In this document: positions 1 through 6,889 of the stretch, in pieces | How positions within the stretch are numbered: the first letter of the stretch is position 1 | Layout of the letters: every line of letters begins with the position of its first letter | Assembly (NCBI GenBank): GCA_023137075.1 | Contig: JAGLQA010000320.1 | Coordinates: 1 to 7,650, forward strand | Direction: 5' to 3' | Origin: Candidatus Aminicenantota bacterium | GTDB lineage: Bacteria; Acidobacteriota; Aminicenantia; UBA2199 | Length of the DNA stretch: 7,650 nucleotides | Translations under genes and position numbers: made by a program | The notes under the pieces: generated by a model | The model's database searches: none | What the model was told of the DNA's origin: nothing | What the model saw: the letters and a program-made list of their open reading frames with translations, nothing else

Positions 1-1086
1 TATTTCTCGAAGCACGGCAAATACCGGGTTGCCGGTATCAATAACGACGGCCGCACCAAAATCGAGATTTATGATATCGAAGCTCAGAAAAATCTCGCCC
101 TGCCGGAATTCCCGGACGCCAGTATCTCTTCTGTGAAAATCTCAGACAGTGAAAAACTGATGACTTTTTATGCTAACGGGTCTAAATCGCCCAGCAATCT
201 TTTTATTTACAATATCGAAACCGGGAAATACAAACAACTTACCGAATCCATGAACCCGGAGATCGACAAAGGCCATCTGGCAAAAGCCGAAGTGATCAGG
301 TATAAATCTTTCGACGGTATCGACATCCCCGCTATCTTTTACAAACCCACGGTTATCCCGGCGGGCGCAAAGATCCCCGCTTTGGTGTGGGTGCACGGCG
401 GTCCCGGCGGGCAGTCACGGGTCGGTTACCGGGGTTCCATCCAGTATTTTGTCAATCACGGTTATGCGATACTGGCTGTGAACAACAGGGGCAGCTCCGG
501 TTATGGAAAGACTTTTTATGGCTTAGATGACCTGAAGCACGGTGAGGACGATTTGCAGGACTGCGTGGAAGCAAAGAAATTCTTAAAAGCCACCGGTTAT
601 ATCGACGGGGACAAAATCGGCATTATCGGCGGCAGTTACGGCGGTTATATGGTGCTGGCGGCCCTGGCCTACACGCCGGAAGAGTTCACTGCCGGCGTCG
701 ATATTTTCGGCGTATCCAACTGGCTGCGCACCTTGAAAAGCATACCGCCCTACTGGGAATCTTTCAGGAAAGCTCTTTACAAAGAGTTGGGCGACCCGGA
801 GACCGACGAGGAATTTTTAAAAAAGAAATCCCCTCTTTTCCATGCCGATAAAATCACCAAACCTTTGATCGTATTGCAGGGAGCCAATGATCCCAGGGTT
901 TTGAAAGTAGAGTCCGATGAGATCGTGGCCGCGGTAAAGAAAAACAATGTGCCCGTAGAGTACGTGGTTTTTGACGATGAAGGGCATGGTTTCATGAAGA
1001 AGAAGAATGAGATCGAAGCTTATAAGTCCATATTGAAGTTTTTGGATAAATACCTGAAACAAAAAAAGGAGACCTATATATATTAA
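1..1086 (+). CDS. S9 family (prolyl oligopeptidase-like) serine peptidase, 5' end outside window
   Basis: The frame is open from base 1, so this is the last 361 residues of a longer protein. The GTG at 133 is internal and not the start. The first ~95 residues look like the end of the beta-propeller that gates this family (short strands such as KIEIYDIE and NLFIYNIETGKYKQLT). The rest is an alpha/beta-hydrolase domain. It shows the oxyanion-region motif HGGPGG (394-411), the nucleophile elbow GGSYGG with Ser at 634-636, the acid Asp in GANDPRV at 889-891, and His in DEGHGF at 985-987, so the triad is complete and correctly ordered. Family members cleave short peptides (dipeptidyl or acylaminoacyl peptidases). 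The exact specificity, and whether the protein is exported, cannot be read without the N-terminus. It is followed by an S41 peptidase on the same strand, but the 239-bp gap with its own possible promoter argues against tight co-transcription. Confidence 0.93.
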   Translation, partial: YFSKHGKYRVAGINNDGRTKIEIYDIEAQKNLALPEFPDASISSVKISDSEKLMTFYANGSKSPSNLFIYNIETGKYKQLTESMNPEIDKGHLAKAEVIRYKSFDGIDIPAIFYKPTVIPAGAKIPALVWVHGGPGGQSRVGYRGSIQYFVNHGYAILAVNNRGSSGYGKTFYGLDDLKHGEDDLQDCVEAKKFLKATGYIDGDKIGIIGGSYGGYMVLAALAYTPEEFTAGVDIFGVSNWLRTLKSIPPYWESFRKALYKELGDPETDEEFLKKKSPLFHADKITKPLIVLQGANDPRVLKVESDEIVAAVKKNNVPVEYVVFDDEGHGFMKKKNEIEAYKSILKFLDKYLKQKKETYIY

Positions 1087-1123
1087 ACTCTCGTTGAACT
1101 CTTTAGGGTAATTTAGCCACAGA

Positions 1124-1137
1124 GGGAGTCGCCTCCC
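1124..1137. other. short GC-rich hairpin in the S9-S41 gap
   Basis: GGGAG (1124-1128) pairs with CTCCC (1133-1137) around a TCGC loop, 38 bp after the S9 stop codon. No T-run follows, so it is not a convincing intrinsic terminator. It could slow exonucleases or simply be chance. The rest of 1087-1250 shows no gene or repeat that I can recognise. Confidence 0.25.
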
Positions 1138-1282
1138 CCTTGAAAAGATCGGAGCATCTATCGGCGTTCAGTATGAGATTCTTAAGAGTTTTTGATTGAG
1201 AGAAACGGTATCCTTTTGTCCTGTATCTCCAGGGTCAAACATTTAAACGAATGAAAACGGAACTTTTATGCAAAAAAAAGGG

Positions 1283-1288
1283 TATAAT
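1283..1288 (+). promoter_or_regulatory. candidate -10 element of the S41 peptidase promoter
   Basis: A perfect TATAAT lies 37 bp upstream of the GTG at 1326. This would put the transcription start near 1295 and give a leader of about 30 nt that contains the ribosome binding site. No good -35 box is found at 16-18 bp spacing (GAACTT at 1260-1265 is poor), so activator help or a chance match is possible. The element lies inside the reading frame that runs from the ATG at 1251, which supports the later start. Confidence 0.4.
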
Positions 1289-1310
1289 AAATTTGAGGAA
1301 AAACCAAAAA

Positions 1311-1317
1311 AAGGAGG
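1311..1317 (+). promoter_or_regulatory. Shine-Dalgarno site that decides the S41 start
   Basis: AAGGAGG stands 8 nt before GTG 1326. The upstream in-frame ATG at 1251 has no comparable site. The residues right after the GTG also form a signal peptide. Together these choose GTG 1326. Confidence 0.8.
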
Positions 1318-1325
1318 CTAAAAAA

Positions 1326-2657
1326 GTGAAAAAACAAATTATTATCATCTTATTTATTTTGATCGGCTTTTGCGTTTTTAATTGCACTGCCCAGGAGACC
1401 GAAGCAAAAATCGATCCCGCGGAACAACAGGAAGTAGTGAAGAGTATCGGCGATATCCTGGAAAAAAGCTATGTATTCCCGGAAGTTGCCAAAAAAATGG
1501 CAGCGCATATTCGGCAAAAATTGAAAAAAGGGAAATACAAAGGTATTATCCTTCCACAGAATTTTGCCAACCGGCTGGCCGCAGACCTCAGGGAAATCAG
1601 TAAGGACAAGCACATCCGGGTTTCCTTCGCACCGGAAATCGTTAGCCGGATGAGAAAAGCCGAAAAAGAAGAGGATGATTCGGAAATCATAAAGGAGCAA
1701 ATTAAGAGAGGCCGGAAATCAAATTTCGGTTTTAAAGAGGTGAAGATATTAACGGGAAATATCGGCTACTTAAACTTCACTCAGTTTGCCCCTGCCTGGT
1801 ATGCCGGCCGGACTGCGGCAGCGGCCATGAATTTCCTGGCAAATTGTGATGCCCTGATTATCGACATGAGACAGAACGGCGGCGGCGATCCGGGCATGAT
1901 CCAGTTGGTCACGTCATATCTCTATAAGGGAGACGACGAAGTCCATCTGAATAACTTTTATTGGCGGCCCGGAGACAAAAACACCCAGACCTGGACACTG
2001 CCCCATGTGCCGGGGCCACGGATGCCGGATATCGATGCTTATGTGCTAACCAGTCAGCGTACTTTTTCCGCGGCTGAAGAGTTCAGCTATAATCTTAAGA
2101 ATCTGAAACGAGCCACCCTGGTCGGTGAAACCACCGGCGGCGGCGCCCATCCCGGCGGGCCAAGGATAGTAAACGATCATTTTATTATCAATGTGCCCAG
2201 CGGCCGGGCCATCAACCCTATTACCAATACCAATTGGGAAGGAGTGGGAGTAAAACCCCACGTCGAAATCCCCCAGGAAAAAGCCCTGTTGACGGCCCAC
2301 AAGATGGCCCTACAAAAGTTGGCAGCCAAAACGGAAGATAAGCGGGAAACATTCATCTACGAATGGTATATTAAAGGTATCGAAGCGCAACTGCAGCCGG
2401 TAACGGTTGCTCCGGAGGTACTCAAGGCCTATGCCGGAAAATATGGCCCAAGAACCATTATTTTTGAGAACGACGAATTGTACTACCAGCGGGAAGGCAG
2501 GCCAAAATTCAAAATGATCCCCCTGTCTGAAGATTTGTTCATGTTCAAAGAAATCGATTATTTCAGGCTGGCAATTGTCAAGGAGAATGGCCAGGTCACC
2601 AGGATAGTAGGTATGTATGACAACGGCCGCAGCGACGAAAACCCTAAAGATAAATAA
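1326..2657 (+). CDS. exported S41 family peptidase (tricorn/IRBP-type) with C-terminal beta domain
   Basis: Start chosen at GTG 1326 (443 aa), which has a strong ribosome binding site and begins directly with a signal peptide: KK, then a hydrophobic run IIIILFILIGF. The frame stays open back to ATG 1251, but that adds 25 basic residues without a ribosome binding site. There is no good lipobox (VFNC), so cleavage by signal peptidase I near CTA-Q is more likely than lipidation. Residues ~35-100 form the N-terminal helical domain ending in DKHIRVSF. The catalytic S41 core follows (~135-335), with MRQNGGG, TFSAAEEF and GETTGGGA. The likely triad is His96 (1611-1613), Ser248 (2067-2069) and Glu268 (2127-2129), which is the tricorn/IRBP pattern rather than the Ser/Lys dyad of CtpA. 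No PDZ domain is visible. The last ~80 residues (from PEVLKAYAGKYG) resemble the DUF3471-type beta domain found behind secreted hydrolases. Likely role: periplasmic or extracellular proteolysis; substrate unknown. Confidence 0.92.
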   Translation: MKKQIIIILFILIGFCVFNCTAQETEAKIDPAEQQEVVKSIGDILEKSYVFPEVAKKMAAHIRQKLKKGKYKGIILPQNFANRLAADLREISKDKHIRVSFAPEIVSRMRKAEKEEDDSEIIKEQIKRGRKSNFGFKEVKILTGNIGYLNFTQFAPAWYAGRTAAAAMNFLANCDALIIDMRQNGGGDPGMIQLVTSYLYKGDDEVHLNNFYWRPGDKNTQTWTLPHVPGPRMPDIDAYVLTSQRTFSAAEEFSYNLKNLKRATLVGETTGGGAHPGGPRIVNDHFIINVPSGRAINPITNTNWEGVGVKPHVEIPQEKALLTAHKMALQKLAAKTEDKRETFIYEWYIKGIEAQLQPVTVAPEVLKAYAGKYGPRTIIFENDELYYQREGRPKFKMIPLSEDLFMFKEIDYFRLAIVKENGQVTRIVGMYDNGRSDENPKDK

Positions 2658-2698
2658 GGAAGGTCTCTAAACAAACAGACCCAGGAATATTTAAAAAG

Positions 2699-2714
2699 AA
2701 ATGGGGACGGAGGC
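2699..2714 (+). repeat. possible REP/RAYT-like repeat remnant
   Basis: AAATGGGGACGGAGGC resembles, from memory, the short dispersed GGGGAC-containing repeats that accompany IS200-like REP-associated tyrosine transposases in many environmental bacteria. Only one copy lies here and no transposase is present, so the window itself cannot prove repetition. Confidence 0.25.
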
Positions 2715-2741
2715 ATCGATTTTGTGCATTCATATTCTCAA

Positions 2742-2762
2742 TTCCGGTTAACTCATCCGGGA
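2742..2762. other. inverted repeat between convergent genes
   Basis: TTCCGG (2742-2747) and CCGGGA (2757-2762) can form a six-pair stem, including one G-T wobble, around a 9-nt loop in the + strand RNA. No T-run follows directly. It may contribute to 3'-end structure of the S41 transcript. Confidence 0.2.
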
Positions 2763-2784
2763 GCATTGTATAAATCCGACTTTC

Positions 2785-2809
2785 AAAGCACCGGGGCCTT
2801 TTTATTTTT
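2785..2809 (+). terminator. weak candidate terminator for the S41 gene
   Basis: A GC-rich patch (CACCGGGGC) flanked by AAAG and CTTT runs into TTTTTATTTTT, with the T-rich end overlapping the last codons of the convergent phosphatase gene. The stem is only about four base pairs, so the call rests mainly on position and the T-tract. No clear terminator for the leftward operon is seen on the other strand. Confidence 0.25.
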
Positions 2810-4445
2810 CCAACAGGAGTATAGTTGTGTCATCGTTATAGTGTCCCATATTATATTCCTGGATTTCACGTATTATTAACTTCATAGTTTCAGTAAAGTC
2901 TATTGTGTTGAAGCTTTTCAATAATGCAGCAATTCTTGCTTCCCCAAACTCCTCTCCTTTTGGATTTTCAGTTTCCGACACTCCATCGGTGTAGAAGAGA
3001 ATCCTGTCACCCTCATTTATTCTAATCTCTCCCTCCTGATAACTCCAATCAGGAAAAAAACTTAAAACACTTCCACCTACTTTTAACCAGTGAATTCTTC
3101 CATTTGATAAAAAAACCGGAGGGTTGTGTCCAGCATTACAATATTTAAATATACCGGATGAAGGGTCTAATATACCGTAAAAAAAGGTGATGAATTTATT
3201 AGAAGTTGTAAAATTGTGTAGAATACTATTTAACTTGGTACATAATTTTGCAGGAGAATCGGTGCCGGGAGCAAATGAATGCAGTAAAGCCTGGAGATTT
3301 GCCATCAACAGGGAAGCCGGCAGTCCTTTCCCTGACACATCCGCAATACAAATTCCCAGAAGATTTTTTCCCTTAAATGTAAATGGAATTACCGCAAAAT
3401 AGTCTCCCCCTACAATTCTGGCAGGAATCCAGTGATTAAGGATTTTAAATTTATCAAAATTGATCGGGAGTAGTGAGTTACGCTCTTCATCTCCAAAGAT
3501 CAGTCTTTCCTGGATCTCCCTTGCCTGATCCAGATTCTCTTCCTGTTCCCTGTTTCTGTTATCCAGTTTATGAAGTGTCCGGCTGAATTGTTTTAATACC
3601 CTTGTTAATACAGGATCTTTAAATATAGCATTGTCAATAAGAACATCTATAACTTCCTGACCACTTATTCCAAGAAAAACTGAAAAATCGGATAATTCTC
3701 CGCCATCGAGCCAGGTTCCGAAACATGAAGGACAACAGTCAATAACTGTTTCAAGTTCTTTGTATTTTAAAGAGACAAGTGTGATATTCCTGCATTTAGG
3801 GCAGGTTCGTTTAGTGGGCATTATATTATCCATATCAACATTCAGCTTTTGTATAGTTTCAGAACTCCTGCTTCTGAGCATATCCTCCTTATCAAGCCAG
3901 ATACCGAAACACGAGTCACAAATCTCAAATTCTGATCCATTTTCCGGTTTTTTATCAAAAACTGAGTATCGGGTTAGTCTTGAACTGCAGGACGGACACT
4001 TGCAATCTGTTTCTTCAGAGTTTCTGATTTTAAAACCTGATGGGAGTTTATTGACCTTTTTTTTAACCAATTCCCTTCTAAAACCGCCGGAAAGGGTTTC
4101 AATAAATTCTTCCAGATCTGTGGTTATGGAAAAATCAGACGGCATATTATACCTCAGCAAATCCATTTTTATTCCACTACATTTTCTACATTGAAAGAGT
4201 TTTAATTTTTTATCATTCATAAAATCGACCGATTCGAGAAATGTATCTCTGCATCTTGGACAACTGTAATCGGAGACAAGCAATTTTCTGGTATTGTCAT
4301 ATTCTGAGTTCAGTTTATAAATATCCTCCATATCTATCCAGATATTGTCACACTTTCTGCAGGAAAAATAGGATATATCCTTTCCATTAATCCTGATCAA
4401 AAACTCAGATAAATTTGAATGACAACAGCTCCCGCTAATTCCCAT
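2802..4445 (-). CDS. four-zinc-ribbon SpoIIE/RsbU-type PP2C serine/threonine phosphatase
   Basis: 547 aa, ATG at 4445 with GGAGG 5 nt upstream. The N-terminal half holds four TFIIB-type zinc ribbons: C7/C8..C29/C32 (degenerate first knuckle), C62/C65..C86/C89, C150/C153..C176/C179 and C215/C218..C238/C241. The last two carry the classic C-x-G-x-WLD-x-x-[ED] ending. A helical linker (~281-316) ends in AREIQERL, the signalling helix common before RsbU-type phosphatases. The PP2C/SpoIIE domain (~330-547) keeps its metal-binding acids: D348 in GGDYF, D369 in DVSGKG, D487 in FYTDGVSE and D538/D539 in YNDDTT. It has no signal peptide or membrane segment, so it is cytoplasmic. In this family the usual substrate is a phosphorylated anti-anti-sigma (STAS) protein; none is encoded here. 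Its start overlaps the end of the TPR gene, so the two are very likely co-translated. The zinc ribbons may sense metal or redox state or bind a partner; this is inference. Confidence 0.93.
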   Translation of the reverse strand: MGISGSCCHSNLSEFLIRINGKDISYFSCRKCDNIWIDMEDIYKLNSEYDNTRKLLVSDYSCPRCRDTFLESVDFMNDKKLKLFQCRKCSGIKMDLLRYNMPSDFSITTDLEEFIETLSGGFRRELVKKKVNKLPSGFKIRNSEETDCKCPSCSSRLTRYSVFDKKPENGSEFEICDSCFGIWLDKEDMLRSRSSETIQKLNVDMDNIMPTKRTCPKCRNITLVSLKYKELETVIDCCPSCFGTWLDGGELSDFSVFLGISGQEVIDVLIDNAIFKDPVLTRVLKQFSRTLHKLDNRNREQEENLDQAREIQERLIFGDEERNSLLPINFDKFKILNHWIPARIVGGDYFAVIPFTFKGKNLLGICIADVSGKGLPASLLMANLQALLHSFAPGTDSPAKLCTKLNSILHNFTTSNKFITFFYGILDPSSGIFKYCNAGHNPPVFLSNGRIHWLKVGGSVLSFFPDWSYQEGEIRINEGDRILFYTDGVSETENPKGEEFGEARIAALLKSFNTIDFTETMKLIIREIQEYNMGHYNDDTTILLLEK

Positions 4446-6804
4446 TTGCTCCTCCCAAACTGTATTTTTTCATAAGCTCTTTTGCTTCCTTGGCTGGAAT
4501 AAATATTGGTTCAGCTTCTTCCCATACTACAAGTGCTCTTTTTAAGTGTCTTAATCCCAATTCTCTGTTTTCCATGGCAAAATAAAGACGAGATGCATGA
4601 TAGTTTATTTTAGGATGATAAGGAGAAATATTCAGTGCTTTTTTTATATAGTTTAAGCTTTCATCAAATTTTTCTTGCTCCCGATAACAGAACGCTATAT
4701 GATTAAGTACTGTTAAATTGTTCCGGTTATGTTCAAGTGCTTTTTTATAATGAACTAAAGCTTTATCATACAAATGCCTGAGCCTGAATATATCCCCCTT
4801 TTTTTTATGCACAAAGAAGAGGAACTGTTTTGTTCCTGTTTTTTTTACAAAATCCTCCAGGTCTCCAATATATGTTTCAGCTTTATCCAGATCTCCTCTG
4901 TCTATATAGTAAAAAATGTAACCCAATGAGACCAGTTTGTCAAAAGGGGATGTTAATTTTTCTTTAAAAGAATCGAGCATTTTTTTTACCTGATCCTGTT
5001 TTCCATTCTTTATATATACATCCATTAGCACTATTCTTGTTATTAGTATTGTAAAGGGGGGCCTGAATTTTTTACTGTTTTCCAGCATAAGTTCGGTATA
5101 TTCAAGCTCTTTTCCGGGCTGTCCCCTCAATTTATAATAGCCGATAAGATCAGAATATATAGATGATCTCTGGCGCGGATTTTTTGCTGAAGCCAACAGC
5201 TCCGAGTACATTTCTAATGCCTTCCTATATTTTCCGGATTTAATATCAAGTCCTGCAATCAAAAGTGTTGTTGAGATTTTTTCAGGTTCCAGAAGAAGTG
5301 CTTTTTCATAGTATTTTCCGGCTTTTTCAAAATTCCCAAGTAACTCCTCCACCTCACCTATCTTTAAAAACCCTTCAGGCTTCTTTGGGAATTTATCCGC
5401 ATACATTTTAAAATAGATAAGAGCATTTTTAGGATCACTTTTATTCTCGTAGGCTTTACCTATTTCGTTAAAGAGATCAAACCTGTCCGGGGATATTTCT
5501 AGAATCTTTTTATAATATAAAATCGCCTCATCATAATTACCGGTCAAATCAAGACGTAAGGCTAGAGAGAGATAGTTTTCTATATCTGTTGGGTATAACT
5601 TAGTCAACATTTTAAGTAAAGAGATCGCCTTTTCAGGCTCTCCTTTTATAACAATATAGTATCCTGCTTTAAGATGGAACTGCATCTTGTCCGGAAGTTT
5701 ATACAGGTATTTCATCATAGTCCTGTATGTGGATTTCCATTTCTCCATGTTGTTGTTCATTGCGTATATTTCCGCCAGATTCATATAAGCCCAGGTAAAG
5801 GTTTTGTCCTCTTTTAGAGCCTCTTCCAAATATTGCAGTGCGGCTTTCCAATTATTATTCTTTATTATCTCAATAAATGCCAAAACAGCTAACTTTGCTG
5901 CTTTTTCAGAATCTGTATATATATCTTTTATCTGAAGATCAACGATCTCATCATTTTTATAGCTTGGCAATTTAAGGGATTTTTTTACAAATACTGATAG
6001 TTCATCTATAAGAGAAAAAACACTTTTCTCTTTAATAACTATTTTTGATACTGTTTTTGTGTTTTTTGTTAAATATATTGTAACAGTCAGTTCAAATAAA
6101 TTCTCCACCTTTGTTATTGATCCGGATAGAAAATAGGGCGAGTTAATATCCTCTGCAATTTTTTTCTGCAGCATTAACGGAGCATTTGTCACTTCCGGAT
6201 AACCGGCATCTTTAAATTTACTGTAGATATAGAAACCATTGATCGCATTGTTTGTGGAAGGGGATTTGGTATTTACAAAAGGGTCTTGAGAAAGATCAAA
6301 TTCTAACATATTGACTAAACCGTACTTAAGCCAGTCTAAATTCTTTTTTTCACTTAAGTTTTTAAAATAGAAAACCGCAAGCTCCTTTATCAAACCACTT
6401 TTAGGAACAATTTTTTCAATCATTTCACCGCTCTCATCGGTTACAGCAACACGTCTGGCTATTGAATCCAGATTTTTATGGTTAAAAAGCGTGAAAACAA
6501 GAATCACAGTTAGAACCAGATTAATAGGGATAAGAATTTTTTCTGATCTCTGCCACATGTTTTTGCCCGGACTTCCGTGACAGTAGGCAAGTATTATGAT
6601 TGATGGCAGTAGGGCGCCTATTATTGTCAGTGCCATATCAACAAGCAAAGGTGATAGCAGATATCTGCCAACAATCCAGTCTAAAAATTGCAATACTCCC
6701 CAACTGCCTGCAATGTAAAAGCCGACTAACTGAGGAACCCTTCGGTTCAACAGATCTTTAAAGAAACCGGGATAAGGAATGTTTCTATTTTCTGATTGGT
6801 CCAT
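4435..6804 (-). CDS. three-pass membrane protein with TolB/FlgO-like domain and long TPR array
   Basis: 789 aa, ATG at 6804 with GGAG 6 nt upstream. Residues 14-22 (FFKDLLNRR) plus hydrophobic spans at ~24-42, 53-74 and 90-107 resemble the N-terminal anchor seen on TolB/TPR proteins and some class III adenylate cyclases (FF-x-ELKRR-x-V then helices). Residues ~138-290 resemble the TolB/FlgO-like domain: KELAVFYFKNLS matches the family's IAVLPF-x-NLS strand, followed by a helix with DLSQDP and the later strand YFLSGSITKVEN. From ~305 to ~780 there are many TPR-like helical pairs, clearest at NYDEAILYYKKILEISPD, NFEKAGKYYEKALLLEPE and KFDESLNYIKKALNISPY. No kinase, cyclase or DNA-binding domain is present, so it is likely a sensor or scaffold. 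It is the first gene of an operon with the phosphatase. The gene is A+T rich compared with the peptidase genes to the left. Confidence 0.88.
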   Translation of the reverse strand: MDQSENRNIPYPGFFKDLLNRRVPQLVGFYIAGSWGVLQFLDWIVGRYLLSPLLVDMALTIIGALLPSIIILAYCHGSPGKNMWQRSEKILIPINLVLTVILVFTLFNHKNLDSIARRVAVTDESGEMIEKIVPKSGLIKELAVFYFKNLSEKKNLDWLKYGLVNMLEFDLSQDPFVNTKSPSTNNAINGFYIYSKFKDAGYPEVTNAPLMLQKKIAEDINSPYFLSGSITKVENLFELTVTIYLTKNTKTVSKIVIKEKSVFSLIDELSVFVKKSLKLPSYKNDEIVDLQIKDIYTDSEKAAKLAVLAFIEIIKNNNWKAALQYLEEALKEDKTFTWAYMNLAEIYAMNNNMEKWKSTYRTMMKYLYKLPDKMQFHLKAGYYIVIKGEPEKAISLLKMLTKLYPTDIENYLSLALRLDLTGNYDEAILYYKKILEISPDRFDLFNEIGKAYENKSDPKNALIYFKMYADKFPKKPEGFLKIGEVEELLGNFEKAGKYYEKALLLEPEKISTTLLIAGLDIKSGKYRKALEMYSELLASAKNPRQRSSIYSDLIGYYKLRGQPGKELEYTELMLENSKKFRPPFTILITRIVLMDVYIKNGKQDQVKKMLDSFKEKLTSPFDKLVSLGYIFYYIDRGDLDKAETYIGDLEDFVKKTGTKQFLFFVHKKKGDIFRLRHLYDKALVHYKKALEHNRNNLTVLNHIAFCYREQEKFDESLNYIKKALNISPYHPKINYHASRLYFAMENRELGLRHLKRALVVWEEAEPIFIPAKEAKELMKKYSLGGANGN
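4449..4455 (-). promoter_or_regulatory. ribosome binding site of the phosphatase gene inside the TPR gene
   Basis: On the - strand GGAGGAG lies just before ATG 4445 and within the last codons (Gly-Gly-Ala) of the TPR gene, whose stop is at 4437-4435. Ribosomes finishing the TPR protein would end 11 nt into the phosphatase frame, a typical arrangement for translational coupling. Confidence 0.75.
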
Positions 6805-6810
6805 AATTAT

Positions 6811-6814
6811 CTCC
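6811..6814 (-). promoter_or_regulatory. ribosome binding site of the TPR gene
   Basis: GGAG on the - strand, 6 nt before ATG 6804, supports that start codon. Confidence 0.65.
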
Positions 6815-6824
6815 AGATTTTAAG

Positions 6825-6843
6825 TATATCAACATGTTATATA
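6825..6843. promoter_or_regulatory. palindrome close to the operon start
   Basis: The perfect 8-bp palindrome AACATGTT (6831-6838) is flanked by TATAT and ATATA, giving an almost perfect inverted repeat with one unpaired C (6830). It lies about 20 bp upstream of the TPR start codon in a very A+T-rich stretch. It could be an operator or could partly reflect base composition. A TATACT (6828-6823 on the - strand) overlaps it but would leave a leader of only about 12 nt. Confidence 0.3.
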
Positions 6844-6856
6844 AATATATCAAATA

Positions 6857-6887
6857 ATATTAGAACATATTTCTTGCAAATTTTCAA
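6857..6887 (-). promoter_or_regulatory. weak candidate promoter of the TPR-phosphatase operon
   Basis: On the - strand TTGAAA (6887-6882) and TAATAT (6862-6857) are separated by 19 bp, which is longer than ideal. Transcription would start near 6850 and give a leader of about 45 nt. The region is so A+T rich that other placements are possible. Confidence 0.3.
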
Positions 6888-6889
6888 CG

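Noticed and set aside
133..135. GTG as the start of the S9 peptidase
   Set aside because: The frame continues open to base 1 with propeller-like sequence, no ribosome binding site precedes 133, and the family needs a much longer N-terminal part.
1124..1137. Intrinsic terminator after the S9 gene
   Set aside because: The stem has only five pairs and no T-run follows it.
1350..1700. Open frame on the - strand inside the S41 gene
   Set aside because: It is antisense to a well-supported gene with signal peptide and catalytic motifs, and its product looks like an antisense translation.
3760..4194. 144-codon open frame on the + strand
   Set aside because: It lies opposite the zinc-ribbon part of the phosphatase gene, whose - strand product has clear motifs. 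The + strand translation shows no family pattern and no ribosome binding site.
4800..4860. Long T runs (4799-4806, 4839-4846) as possible frameshift sites or terminators
   Set aside because: They encode lysine-rich TPR segments in a frame that stays open and keeps the repeat pattern on both sides, and no stable hairpin precedes them.
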